From Ginsengibacter sp963792025 (GTDB taxonomy: Bacteria > Bacteroidota > Bacteroidia > Chitinophagales > Chitinophagaceae): DNA of 64,000 bases. The stretch spans positions 1 to 64,000 of the forward strand of contig CAWBUS010000006.1 of NCBI GenBank assembly GCA_963792025.1. The letters run 5' to 3'. The translations under genes and the position numbers were made by a program. Shown here piece by piece: positions 20,357-30,165 of the stretch (position 1 is its first letter; the number at the start of each line of letters is the position of its first letter). Under the pieces are notes generated by a model, which worked only from the letters and a program-made list of their open reading frames with translations, searched no databases and was not told the origin of the DNA.

Positions 20357-21331
20357 TTATTGATTAATAACTTTTATTCCTGCATTATTTATGGTGGTAA
20401 CATAGGTATGATATTTCAACCCAGTGCTATCATAAATATCTTTCATTATTTTTTCAACCTTTAACGCCGTGCTCTTTTCTACACACAACATAAAGATCGA
20501 TGGACCCGAGCCGGAAATACCACCACCTAACGCTCCCGCCTCAACGCTTTTTTTCTTTACGTCATCAAAGCCGGGAATGAGCATGCTTCGCACAGGTTCG
20601 ATAATTACATCTTCCAGCGAACGGCTAATCAGCCCATAATCATTCTTCATAAAGCCGGCAACCAGGCCCGCAATATTTCCCCATTGTTTAATAGCATTTT
20701 TCAATAAGACTTCTTTGCGAAGAATTTCCCGTGCATCAGAAGTTTTAACTTCTATCTGCGGATGAACCACCGCAACAAACATGGGCGGCGCCGTTAATGA
20801 TACAACGTCCAGCGGAAAAATGGAACGTATTAATGTAATTCCTCCAAAGATGCCCGGAGAAATATTATCTGCATGTTTTACACCCGAGGCAAGTTTTTCA
20901 CCGGCCATAGCAAAGCGTACCAAATCTTCTTTTGAAAAAATATTACCGAGCAAATGGTTGGCAGCCACCACTGCACCTGCTGCGCTTGCTGCACTGGAAC
21001 CCAGGCCACTTCCGGGTTTTATATGTTTCTCAATAATTAAATCAAAGCCAATTTTATTATCAATTTCCTGCATCAATTCTAACATTGATACACCTGCAAC
21101 ATTTTGCTCAGGAATTGTAGGAAGATTAAAAGTATCATTATGCCGAATACGCAAACCAGGTGTGTCACTGATTGACAAGGTCATTACATCACAAGGATCG
21201 TTTAGCGCAAGGCCCAGCACATCAAAACCGCAAACAAGATTAGCGATTGTCGCGGGTGCATGCACAGTTATGCTACCCCTGACCCCTAAAGGGGAATTAC
21301 CTACGTCTTCTTTTTGCTCCTGTTTCTTCAT
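20357..21331 (-). CDS. thrB: Homoserine kinase
   Basis: GHMP-family kinase forming O-phosphohomoserine. 324 residues; GHMP motif 1 in the PGSGLGSSAASAAGAVVAAN stretch (near residue 110) and the C-terminal GGGISGSGPSIFML. The first 20 residues are odd: NSPLGVRGS is the translation of a dispersed CCCCTAAAGGGG repeat fused in frame before the conserved start SITVHAPATIANLVCGFDVLG. No later start codon is available, so the repeat is really part of the gene. It sits between thrA and thrC on the same strand. Confidence 0.94.
   Translation of the reverse strand: MKKQEQKEDVGNSPLGVRGSITVHAPATIANLVCGFDVLGLALNDPCDVMTLSISDTPGLRIRHNDTFNLPTIPEQNVAGVSMLELMQEIDNKIGFDLIIEKHIKPGSGLGSSAASAAGAVVAANHLLGNIFSKEDLVRFAMAGEKLASGVKHADNISPGIFGGITLIRSIFPLDVVSLTAPPMFVAVVHPQIEVKTSDAREILRKEVLLKNAIKQWGNIAGLVAGFMKNDYGLISRSLEDVIIEPVRSMLIPGFDDVKKKSVEAGALGGGISGSGPSIFMLCVEKSTALKVEKIMKDIYDSTGLKYHTYVTTINNAGIKVINQ
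21283..21294. repeat. CCCCT-AA-AGGGG palindrome inside thrB
   Basis: Perfect short palindrome lying in the thrB 5' coding region and translated there. Sister copies occur at 21368-21379 (CCCCTTTAGGGG) and 53254-53265 (CCCCTAATGGGG). Confidence 0.6.
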
Positions 21332-21367
21332 ATTCTATTTGTCTAATTCTTCTTTTAAATATTGTTA

Positions 21368-21379
21368 CCCCTTTAGGGG
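21368..21379. repeat. CCCCTTTAGGGG palindrome between thrA and thrB
   Basis: Second copy of the short palindrome, in the 60-bp gap between the thrA stop and the thrB start. It could form a small intercistronic hairpin. Confidence 0.55.
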
Positions 21380-21391
21380 ATAGGGGTGTAT

Positions 21392-23852
21392 TCATCCGGC
21401 TGCTCTTATTATATCGGCAAACACACCCGAAGCCGTTACTTCAGCGCCTGCACCTGCACCTTTAATAACTAACGGTTGCTCAGTATAACGGTTAGTATAA
21501 AACAACACCGCATTATCTTTTCCGTATAAATGATAAAAATCGCTTTGCGGATCAATATGCTGCAATCCAACCGATGCTTTTCCATTCTCAAACTTTGCCA
21601 CAAATTTTAATTTCTTTCCCGCTTCCTTGGCCCTACTTACCAATTTTAAGAAATGATCTTCGTTTTTTTCCATCTCCTTGTAAAAATTCTCAACATCTCC
21701 TTCCATAGCATGATGCAGGCATAAAGGATTCATTGCTGATGTCCTCCATTTCCAATTTTTCGCCCGACTCCCTGGCAAGTATCATAATCTTTCGCATCAC
21801 ATCCATCCCGCTTAAATCGAGCCGCGGATCAGGTTCTGTATATCCTTCATCCTGTGCCTGCCGTACTACCTTTGCAAAACTCTTTTCACCTGTGTAATTG
21901 TTGAAAACAAAATTAAGTGTGCCACTTAATACCGCCTCTATCCTGTTCACTTTATCGCCGCTTCTTAATAAATCATTCAAAGTTCCTATAACGGGTAAGC
22001 CAGCGCCAACATTGGTTTCAAATAAAAATAAAGCATTAAATTCTCTTGCCAGGTCTTTCAATTTTTTATAATACTCATACGATGAGGAGCAGGCAATTTT
22101 ATTGCAAGCCACAACAGAAATACTTTTTTGCAAATATTCAGGATAGGTTTTGGCGATTGCGTCATTGGCTGTTACATCTACAAAAACCGAATTGCGTAAA
22201 TTCTTTTTTTGAATAGTGTTGATAAATACATTCATGTCCATCGCTTCGGCGCCCGATAACAATTCATTCCATTTAGAAAGATCAACTCCTTCATCATTAA
22301 ATAACATCTTCCTGCTGTTACCAACTGCGGCTATGCGTACCTGTAAGCGAAGGTGTTCCAGCAAATGCTTTTGTTGCTGCTGCAATTGTGCCAGCAACTT
22401 GCTTCCTACATTTCCGGTTCCGCTTATAAAAAGATTTACTTGCTTATAAGTCGTTTCAAAAAATTCTTCGTGCAATACATTGATTGCTTTTTTTACATCT
22501 GCCAATGCAATTACTGCCGATATATTTCTTTCTGATGAACCCTGTGCAATCGCCCTTACATTCACACCATTTCTTCCTAAAGCGCCAAACATTTTTCCGC
22601 TGATTCCGGGATGATTTTTCATACTATCGCCAACCAAAGCAACTATGGCTAATCCTTTCTCTACTACAAGCGGTTCTACTTTTTTTATTTCTATCTCATA
22701 GGCAAATGCCTCATCAATAACGGCTTTCGCTCTATCGGCATTTGCTTCTTCGATTCCCACACAAATGGAATGTTCCGATGAACTTTGGGTGATAAGAATA
22801 ACATTAATTTTTTCATTTGAAAGCGCTTCAAATAATCTTTTCGAAAACCCCGGAATACCCACCATGCCGCTTCCCTCAAGGCTTATGAGCGAAAGATTAT
22901 TAATGCTCGAAATTCCGCGGATTGCATTTACATTTCTCGCAATATCGTTACGAATCCATGTGCCGGCATCAGATGGGGCAAAAGTATTTTTAATCACCAC
23001 GGAAATCCCCTTATTCATCAAAGGTTGAATCGTGGGTGGATAGATAACCTTTGCTCCGAAATGAGAAAGCTCCATTGCTTCCTGGTACGAGATTTCCTGG
23101 ATGATCTTTGCATTGGAAACTAATCTCGGGTCTGCTGTCATCATCCCGGAAACATCGGTCCAAATTTCAACAACAGAAGCATTTACTGCAGCGCCCACAA
23201 TGGCAGCAGTATAATCAGATCCGCCTCTTCCCAAAGTTGTGGTGTTACCGTTTTTATCTTTGCCGGTAAACCCGGGAATAATAATAACCGGATCTTCAAC
23301 CGTCGCTATAAAATCATCAATGTTTTTATTAGTTAACGCAAAATCGACATTGGCATTACCAAAATTGGAATTGGTTACAATGAGTTCCCTCGCATCTTTC
23401 CATGTATTATTTATACCAAGTGATTTTAATTTTGCAGCAAATATTTGTGATGAAAGTAATTCACCATAACTAACCACGGAATCTTTGATACGGGACGATA
23501 ATTCTTTCAATAAAAAAACCCCGTTACAAGTGTCTTCAATTTCATTGCAACGTTTTTTAACCATACTCAAAACACTGCTTTGTTTATCGAGCGGAATTAA
23601 TTCTTTTACAGTGGCAAGATGGCGCTGTTCAATAGCAATTAATTTTTCTTTATACACCTGATCGCCTTCTGACGCCAGAGTTGCTGCTTCAAGCAAAGCA
23701 TCAGTAATGCCGCCAAGAGCTGATAGAACAATTACAATCTGATCGTTATTGGCTTTGATAGCTAACTTTAACTTTTCCTGCACAATCGAAACCACGACGT
23801 TCATATTTTTTGCATTCGCTACTGAAGTGCCGCCGAATTTTAAAACTTGCAT
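21392..23852 (-). CDS. thrA: Bifunctional aspartate kinase / homoserine dehydrogenase (one frame break)
   Basis: Catalyses the first and third steps of threonine synthesis. Aspartokinase domain at 1-300 (MQVLKFGGTSVANAKN, GRGGSDYTAAI), then ACT regulatory domains (ISLEGSGMVGIPG, VALVGDSMKNHPGISGKMF). Homoserine dehydrogenase follows (LFISGTGNVGSKLLAQL, VACNKIACSS, GAGLPVIGTLNDLLRSGD). One extra base near 21707 breaks the frame between ESFMPASC and MEGDVENFYKEM. Repaired length about 819 residues, normal for the family. Because the enzyme is essential on minimal medium and both halves are fully conserved, I read the break as a sequencing indel. A threonine-rich leader lies 112 nt upstream. Confidence 0.92.
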
Positions 23853-23853
23853 G

Positions 23854-23898
23854 TATTAATTATGAATTAAGAATTGAAAATTAAGAATTAAGAATTGA
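23854..23898. repeat. AATTAAGAATT-type simple repeat
   Basis: Imperfect tandem copies of (A)ATTAAGAATT just upstream of the thrA start codon, within the thr leader transcript. Such AT repeats are common spacer DNA in this phylum. Confidence 0.45.
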
Positions 23899-23963
23899 GT
23901 AATCACAACATTTTTTGTTTTGATTTTGAAATAGCTGAAAGCCCATGGACTATATGGAAATGT

Positions 23964-24008
23964 TTAACCCTTGCGGGTTGTTGTAACTGTGGTAATAGAA
24001 GTGGACAT
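23964..24008 (-). CDS. Threonine-rich leader peptide of the thr operon (thrL-like)
   Basis: A 14-codon ORF, MSTSITTVTTTRKG, on the thrA strand and 112 nt upstream of thrA. Six of fourteen residues are Thr and one is Ile, the same logic as the enterobacterial thr leader. Its last codons form a hairpin, AACCC-GCAA-GGGTT (23966-23979), that a translating ribosome would melt. No classical U-tract terminator is evident before thrA, so the output mechanism (Rho-dependent or anti-SD) is unknown. Start could also be an upstream in-frame GTG. The call rests on codon content and position. Confidence 0.72.
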   Translation of the reverse strand: MSTSITTVTTTRKG

Positions 24009-24175
24009 CACTGCTGATGGAATAAACGGGTTGATATAATTGTTATTGTTTACCACGATGAACGCCGAAATTACATCAATTGCTTGTAAAGAGAAAATTT
24101 AAACCAAATTTTTGAAGTATTTTCATGCCTCATTACGATTGCTGCATTTTTTGATTTTTTAATTTTTGATTATTT

Positions 24176-26755
24176 ATGGACAACCAGGCTTCCCGCGGGC
24201 TGCAGCACTTTAAAAACTATGTTGGCATTAAGTTTCAACTGTATAACAGCCTTTTTACTTCATTGCCATTTCACCGAATTGAAAAGACAGGCATACTTTT
24301 ATCCCTCTTCGTAAACATTTGCGAGGAAGGTTATAAAAAAAAGTTAAGCCCCACGGAAATTATTAAAGACTTTTTTAAAAAACATACTTCGTTTACTTCA
24401 CAAGCAGACCAGCTTGACCTGCTTTTTCGTTTTACACAATTTGTAGAAAGACAGGTTGTATTATTTGATGCATTGGAAGATGCCGCTTTTGTGCATGTGC
24501 ATGATATAGGTGGAGCGGGTACGCTTAAGCAACTGGAACTGGAAGTAATTCAAAAAAATAAAGAAGCCGAACTGGCAAAAAAGCTGGAAGATTTTTCTAT
24601 AGAACTGGTACTTACCGCCCACCCTACACAATTTTATCCAGGCTCTGTTCTGGGTATCATTAATGATCTTTCAAAATCATTATCAGAAAATAATGCAGCG
24701 CAGATCAATATGTATTTGCAGCAATTGGGTAAAACGCCTTTCTTTAAAAAGGAAAAACCTACGCCTTATGATGAAGCACTTAGCCTATTGTGGTATCTCG
24801 AGAATGTTTTCTTTGCTGCTGCAGGACGGATAATTGCGTTTTTAAAAAACCAGTTTCCTGACGCTGTTCATGATAATAATCCTATAATAAAAATGGGCTT
24901 TTGGCCCGGCGGCGACAGGGATGGCAATCCCTTTGTAAATACTGACATAACATTGAAGGTGGCTGATGCATTAAGAGGAGGAATTATAAAATGCTATTAT
25001 CTTGAAATCCGAAAACTCAGGCGCCGGCTTACTTTCAAAGGAGTAGATGTTCTTTTAGCGGACCTGGAAAAACAATTGTACAATAATATTTTTATCCCCG
25101 GTAACCGTACCAGTTTAACCAGCAAAGAAATTATTGATGTATTAAATACGGTGAAACAAAAAATCGTTTATTACCATAATGGATTATTTCTTCATCTTGT
25201 AGATAATCTCCTGAACAAGATAAACGTATTCGGCCTTCACTTTGCGTCTATTGATATACGTCAGGATAGTTCCATACATAAAAAGGTATTCCAGGCATTA
25301 GCTTCTTCAGACAATATTTTACCGGCAGACTATCCAAAATTAAGTGAAGAAAAAAAGATAGCATTCCTCACAACTAATAATGAGGCGCTTGAAACTAAAG
25401 ACTATAAGGATCCCGTAATCAATGATACTATTGAAAGTATAAAGGCTATTAAATTAATACAGGAATATAACGGCGAACAGGGCTGCAACCGTTATATCAT
25501 TAGCCACAGCAGCACTGCTTTAAATGTATTGGAAGTTTATGGCTTGTTTATTTTATGCGGCTGGAAAAAAGAGGAACTGAATGTTGATATAGTTCCACTT
25601 ATTGAAACAATCGAAGACTTGCAAAATGCCGGAAAAATTGTAAGGGCTCTATACGAGAATGAAGTATATCGCCAGCATTTGAAACAAAGAAACAATATCC
25701 AGACTATTATGCTTGGTTTTAGTGATGGCACCAAAGACGGTGGCTACCTAATGGGTAACTGGAGCATTTATAAAACCAAGGAAGAACTTACAACTGTTTC
25801 AAAAGAATATGGTATTAGTGTTGTTTTCTTTGACGGGCGTGGTGGCCCGCCGGCAAGAGGCGGTGGCAAAACGCATAAGTTTTATGCTTCCATGGGCAAA
25901 AATATTGCTAATAAAGAAATACAACTGACCATCCAGGGACAGACCGTTAGTTCTAATTTTGGAACTATCGACGCGGCGCAATATAATATTGAGCAATTAA
26001 TACATGCCGGCATTTCAAATGATATTTTATCAGATAAATCGATCACGCTGGAAGAAGACGAGGAAGCCTTGTTGCAGGAGATGGCCGACGAGAGTTTTAA
26101 TTCTTATACCCTTCTTAAAAATCATCCTGACTTTATGGATTACCTGATTCATATAAGCCCGTTGAAATTTTACGGTGAAACAAATATTGGAAGCCGTCCC
26201 GCCAAACGCGGGGCTTCAGGTAAAATAAGTTTTGAAGACTTGCGTGCTATTCCTTTTGTTGGGTCGTGGAGCCAGCTTAAGCAAAACGTAACCGGGTATT
26301 ATGGAGTGGGAGCCGCTTTGGAAAAAATGGATAAAGAGGGAAAAATGCCCCAGCTAAAAACATTATATCAAAATTCATTATTCTTTAAAACAGTTATTGA
26401 CAATTGCGAAATGGCAATGAAGAAATGTTTCTTCCCCCTCACTGAATATTTATCGAAAGATGAAAAATACGGCGAAATATGGAATATGATTTACGAGGAG
26501 TATGTAAATACTGAAAAATATTTGTTTCACCTTACGGGTAAGAATGAATTGATGGCTGAATATGCAATTGAACAACAATCTATAGGCATGCGGGAAAAAA
26601 TAGTTTTGCCGTTAGTTACTATTCAGCAATTTGCCATTTCAAGTATCCGTGAAATTGAAAAGGAACTTGTAAATAATGAGGTAAAAAATACATACGAAAA
26701 ACTGGCCATGCGCTGTTCCTTCGGAATTATAAACGCCGGGAGAAATTCTGCCTGA
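24176..26755 (+). CDS. ppc: Phosphoenolpyruvate carboxylase
   Basis: Converts PEP and bicarbonate to oxaloacetate, feeding the aspartate family. 859 residues. Catalytic His149 in LTAHPTQFYPGS, then FWPGGDRDGNPFV, the glycine loop FFDGRGGPPARGGG with KTHKFY, and GSRPAKRG near the end. Divergent from thrA, whose pathway uses the aspartate derived from this product, so the pairing makes metabolic sense. Confidence 0.95.
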   Translation: MDNQASRGLQHFKNYVGIKFQLYNSLFTSLPFHRIEKTGILLSLFVNICEEGYKKKLSPTEIIKDFFKKHTSFTSQADQLDLLFRFTQFVERQVVLFDALEDAAFVHVHDIGGAGTLKQLELEVIQKNKEAELAKKLEDFSIELVLTAHPTQFYPGSVLGIINDLSKSLSENNAAQINMYLQQLGKTPFFKKEKPTPYDEALSLLWYLENVFFAAAGRIIAFLKNQFPDAVHDNNPIIKMGFWPGGDRDGNPFVNTDITLKVADALRGGIIKCYYLEIRKLRRRLTFKGVDVLLADLEKQLYNNIFIPGNRTSLTSKEIIDVLNTVKQKIVYYHNGLFLHLVDNLLNKINVFGLHFASIDIRQDSSIHKKVFQALASSDNILPADYPKLSEEKKIAFLTTNNEALETKDYKDPVINDTIESIKAIKLIQEYNGEQGCNRYIISHSSTALNVLEVYGLFILCGWKKEELNVDIVPLIETIEDLQNAGKIVRALYENEVYRQHLKQRNNIQTIMLGFSDGTKDGGYLMGNWSIYKTKEELTTVSKEYGISVVFFDGRGGPPARGGGKTHKFYASMGKNIANKEIQLTIQGQTVSSNFGTIDAAQYNIEQLIHAGISNDILSDKSITLEEDEEALLQEMADESFNSYTLLKNHPDFMDYLIHISPLKFYGETNIGSRPAKRGASGKISFEDLRAIPFVGSWSQLKQNVTGYYGVGAALEKMDKEGKMPQLKTLYQNSLFFKTVIDNCEMAMKKCFFPLTEYLSKDEKYGEIWNMIYEEYVNTEKYLFHLTGKNELMAEYAIEQQSIGMREKIVLPLVTIQQFAISSIREIEKELVNNEVKNTYEKLAMRCSFGIINAGRNSA

Positions 26756-26886
26756 TTTTAGATTTTACAATTTAATGATTTCGTAAATCCGAATCACACA
26801 TTTCGTGTACACTACCCCGTAATAAAAATAACTTCAGAAAAGTGGCAAGCTAATTGTTTAGGTAATTCTGAACTAAAAAAAATAAA

Positions 26887-27132
26887 ATGAAAAAATTATT
26901 ATTACTGGCAGTGTTTACTATAGCTGTAGGCTTTGTCTCACAAGCACAAGACTCCCAAACAAAAGTCAAAAAGACTTCCACAGCAGGGCAGAAAGTCCAC
27001 AATACGTTTAGCAAAAACAAACATCACAATGGATATAAAGTGAAGAAAGAAAAAAATGGCGTAAAACATAAAACCAAAGTGAACACGACAACCGGCGACG
27101 TAAAGCAAAAGACTGACAAGGATAAAAAATAA
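26887..27132 (+). CDS. Small secreted lysine-rich protein
   Basis: 81 residues: a signal peptide to about residue 20 (FVSQAQ) followed by a very basic, low-complexity tail rich in Lys, Thr and His (KVKKTSTAG, KNKHHNGYKVKKEKNG, KQKTDKDKK). No known domain. Reality is supported by the signal peptide, a good ATG and a terminator just downstream. Function unknown. Confidence 0.6.
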   Translation: MKKLLLLAVFTIAVGFVSQAQDSQTKVKKTSTAGQKVHNTFSKNKHHNGYKVKKEKNGVKHKTKVNTTTGDVKQKTDKDKK

Positions 27133-27183
27133 GTTGAGCCTTGCATATTTCCCGGTGTAAATTTTTATCTTCCCTGGAAAACG

Positions 27184-27216
27184 AAAAAGTATTGCGATTA
27201 AGGCAATACTTTTTTT
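27184..27216. terminator. Bidirectional rho-independent terminator
   Basis: AAAAAGTATTGC pairs with GCAATACTTTTT around a 7-nt loop, with T-runs on both strands. It lies between the small basic protein (plus) and the sensor kinase (minus) and can stop both. Confidence 0.85.
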
Positions 27217-27253
27217 AATATCTATGTTCTATTTTTCTGCAAATATCCGGCGA

Positions 27254-29281
27254 TCATTTGGATAAGCAATTAGGTATGTCAATCATAAACTTTGTGCCGA
27301 CATTAATTTGCGATGTTATTTTTATTGTACCACTTAATTTTTCTATCGCATCCTTTACAATATAGAGGCCAATACCTGAACCGGTAGTTACTTTATTCGC
27401 CCTGTAAAATAAAGTAAAAACATGATCAAGATGTCTTTCATCAATACCTTGTCCGTTATCTTCTACCAACAATTCTGCCCGTTTGTTAGTAGTATTCACC
27501 ACAATCTTCAGGTATGGATGCTCCTGTTCTTTGTTATGATATCTTAAGGCATTGGATATTAAATTACGAATTACCATATCCAACCTGGTTTTATCGGTTA
27601 CAAAATTTCCCGGTTGATGTATTTCAACAATTCGCCTGATACTTTCCGAGTTTTCAGAAAAAATATGGTCCTCTAAAGCACTTTCTATTAACTCCCGAAA
27701 ATCTACCGGCTCATAATTCAGTTCTATTCTTTTATTTTTTGCAAAATCCAATGTATCCGTTATTAAGGAATCCAACCTGAATAAGGTATTTTTTTGCATG
27801 TTGAGATATTCATTTCTTTTAGCTTCCTCTTTTTCTTCCTTAATAATTTCTACGAGAGTAAGAATGGAAGTAACAGGTGATCTCAGGTCGTGTGATGTTC
27901 TGTAAACCAAACTGTCCAGTTCTGCATTTAATTTGGTTAATTCTTCATTTGTCTCGTTAATGGTATTATTCTTATTGCCCAACTCATCGTTTATTTGTTC
28001 CAGTTGTGCATTCACTATCTCAAGCCTTGAAAACGTCCAGAAAAACTGCCTTGACAGGGCTATTCCCTGCGAAACAACAAAAACAAAAAGGCCGGCATAT
28101 ACAAGGTGCACACTTTCGATAATAAGGCTGGTATAAAGCAAGTCGTTAATAAAGGTGATAAAAAACAAGACAAATCCGATCAAAAAATAAACGCTCCCCG
28201 GCCTCTTATGTTTAACGGCGTTTGTATAAACATACAATCCATAGCATGCAGTCAGGAACATATATACCTGGAAAGGACGCAGGGAATATCGAAAAATGAG
28301 AGGTGATGCTACTAACGTTATTAATAAAAATGGAACGCTAACTATTAGGATTACACGAAGTATTTTCTTTGAAAATTCGCCGGGAAATAATTCATATGAG
28401 AAAAGAGAGAGTATAGGAACTGCTAAATATAAAGACACAAATTCAATGTGTTTAATAAACTGCCAACTCCAGTTAGTAACATAGTGAATAGCCATTTCGT
28501 CGGTCACCAGCGGGCGAATAGCCACTAACATACAAAAGATACTAAAATATAAAGGCGATAGTCTTCTTCTGAAAAACAGGTAGACTACAAAATAAAATAT
28601 GCCCATCAGGAAAAAGCTGCCGGCAATGAAATAATCACGTGATACATTTTTTATCCAATAGGCATCGATCTGTTCCTTCGGTCCCAACTTTATGTAATCC
28701 CATAAACCTCCTGTACCATAATCATAATTTGATACCTGTATCAATATATTCAACTCATCATTTTGTGGAGTTACCGGAACGATTGCGGGCATGAAGGCGG
28801 CGGTAGCGGTAGCTTTACTGGTACCGACATTTCCTATTTGAAAAACCTGGCGACCGTTTACAAATAATTTGTATGCAGAACAAACGGTCAAAAACTTGAG
28901 AGCAAGCTTTTCATTCGATGAGGGACATAATACCTTTAGCCTGTAGGTAGCGTAACCAAACCCTGGCTCTAATAATCTTTTCCCGGGAATGAGGCGATTC
29001 CAAAACCCCGGTACATTGGCATACACAGGAGACGATGTGCCAGCAGTGTCAAGTGAAGAAGGCGTATATAATTTATTCCAGTAAAACTCCCAATCGCCAT
29101 TTAAATCGGTAATGCCATCTTTGTTCCAGTCCCAGGTACTAAGATCCAGTTCTCCTTGATTTGCAAATGTCTTTGACTGGCAAAATGCAACATTAGACAT
29201 GATAAGCAATATTAGAAAGAACGCCGGTTTTCTAATGCTTGTCCATGTGACGCTGCATATGGCTGCCCTGTTCAGCTTCAT
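27254..29281 (-). CDS. 7TM sensor histidine kinase
   Basis: 675 residues in the inner membrane. A signal peptide leads to a periplasmic jelly-roll domain (ITDLNGDWEFYWNKLY ... LFVNGRQVFQIGNVG) of the 7TMR-DISM extracellular type. Seven hydrophobic helices span about 215-412. A short coiled coil with LEQINDELGNKNN follows, then HisKA with phospho-acceptor His464 in RTSHDLRSPV. The HATPase core has NLISNALRYH, VEDNGQGID and GSGIGLYIVKDAIEKL. No response regulator is adjacent, so its partner must be elsewhere. The ligand is unknown; these domains often sense carbohydrates. Confidence 0.9.
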   Translation of the reverse strand: MKLNRAAICSVTWTSIRKPAFFLILLIMSNVAFCQSKTFANQGELDLSTWDWNKDGITDLNGDWEFYWNKLYTPSSLDTAGTSSPVYANVPGFWNRLIPGKRLLEPGFGYATYRLKVLCPSSNEKLALKFLTVCSAYKLFVNGRQVFQIGNVGTSKATATAAFMPAIVPVTPQNDELNILIQVSNYDYGTGGLWDYIKLGPKEQIDAYWIKNVSRDYFIAGSFFLMGIFYFVVYLFFRRRLSPLYFSIFCMLVAIRPLVTDEMAIHYVTNWSWQFIKHIEFVSLYLAVPILSLFSYELFPGEFSKKILRVILIVSVPFLLITLVASPLIFRYSLRPFQVYMFLTACYGLYVYTNAVKHKRPGSVYFLIGFVLFFITFINDLLYTSLIIESVHLVYAGLFVFVVSQGIALSRQFFWTFSRLEIVNAQLEQINDELGNKNNTINETNEELTKLNAELDSLVYRTSHDLRSPVTSILTLVEIIKEEKEEAKRNEYLNMQKNTLFRLDSLITDTLDFAKNKRIELNYEPVDFRELIESALEDHIFSENSESIRRIVEIHQPGNFVTDKTRLDMVIRNLISNALRYHNKEQEHPYLKIVVNTTNKRAELLVEDNGQGIDERHLDHVFTLFYRANKVTTGSGIGLYIVKDAIEKLSGTIKITSQINVGTKFMIDIPNCLSK

Positions 29282-29652
29282 AAATTCACCTGTTGATTTT
29301 AAAACATACGAATTGAATTACCTATCTAAAAGAAAACTATTACATGTTGGCGTAAATGTTTCCGGAAAATAAGGAGACTTCAATAAAATTCAGGAACTGC
29401 GTTGCGTAAGTTTTGATTAATGGGGTTATTATCATTAAAACTAAAAATGTTTTACGTCAAATGCAAATTTTGCCGAATTTTTTTATAAGCCAAAATTGGT
29501 ATTGAATATAAATTAACAGGTCGACATGTAGTAAGTTAGGCCTTTCGCCGGAATCAACTTTTCCCGAAACCCTTAAAATTCTTAAAGTACCATGGTGAGA
29601 GGAAGCCACACTATCAAGGCGGCAACTTGTGAAAAAAAATATCACATAAACA
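29282..29652. other. Intergenic stretch upstream of the sensor kinase
   Basis: AT-rich region containing the kinase promoter. A 69-codon minus-strand ORF (29457-29666) overlaps the terminator and has no domain, so I do not call it. Nothing else is evident. Confidence 0.35.
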
Positions 29653-29681
29653 AATAAAGGCCGCATCTAACGGCCCTTATT
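29653..29681 (-). terminator. Terminator after the small secreted protein
   Basis: AATAAAGGCCG and CGGCCCTTATT pair around CATCTAA. On the minus strand it lies about 32 nt past the stop at 29713, ending the transcript of the two small secreted proteins. Confidence 0.75.
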
Positions 29682-29712
29682 AACTACTCCATTGTTTGTA
29701 TTAATGTTTGTA

Positions 29713-30126
29713 TTAATGTCCAGCTAATATCCCAATCAAAAGGCCCGCTATCCCTCCTGTAACTATTCCATTGCCAAATGATTTTGACTTTTCCTGCCTT
29801 TCCTGTTCAGCTTCTTTTATCCTCCGATCCCTTTCAAAGCTACCCAGCGAACGGTCATTTCTATATCCATCAATTCTTTGATCGTATTGTTGGTTCATAT
29901 GGTCATACGCTGCCTGCCGGCTACGATCGTCATTGCGGCCCTTGTTGTAGGCATTGTTGTTATTATATGCATAATCATTTGAACGGTGTTGATCGTTATT
30001 ATACCCGTTGTCCCAGGTTTGATTTACCTGGTTATGATCCGGCCTGTTGTAGCTGTCTTTCCGGCTCTGTGCCGAAGCGGCAGTAAAGGATAATGCTGCT
30101 ATTAGTATTATTATTAACTTTTTCAT
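29713..30126 (-). CDS. Small secreted protein, Asn/Arg-rich with glycine-rich C-terminal helix
   Basis: 137 residues. Signal peptide to about residue 19 (AASAQ), an Asn/Tyr/Arg/Asp-rich middle, then YDQRIDGYRNDRSLGSFERD. The end is hydrophobic and Gly-rich (GNGIVTGGIAGLLIGILAGH), resembling a glycine-zipper membrane segment. The YDQRI...RSLG...R pattern recurs in the upstream neighbour, so the two are probably related. Function unknown. Confidence 0.65.
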   Translation of the reverse strand: MKKLIIILIAALSFTAASAQSRKDSYNRPDHNQVNQTWDNGYNNDQHRSNDYAYNNNNAYNKGRNDDRSRQAAYDHMNQQYDQRIDGYRNDRSLGSFERDRRIKEAEQERQEKSKSFGNGIVTGGIAGLLIGILAGH

Positions 30127-30165
30127 TGTTTTAATTTTAATTGATTAAAAAATTAAATAGAACGT

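Noticed and set aside
29457..29666. 69-codon minus-strand ORF upstream of the sensor kinase
   Set aside because: Overlaps a terminator, has no domain, signal peptide or neighbour support.
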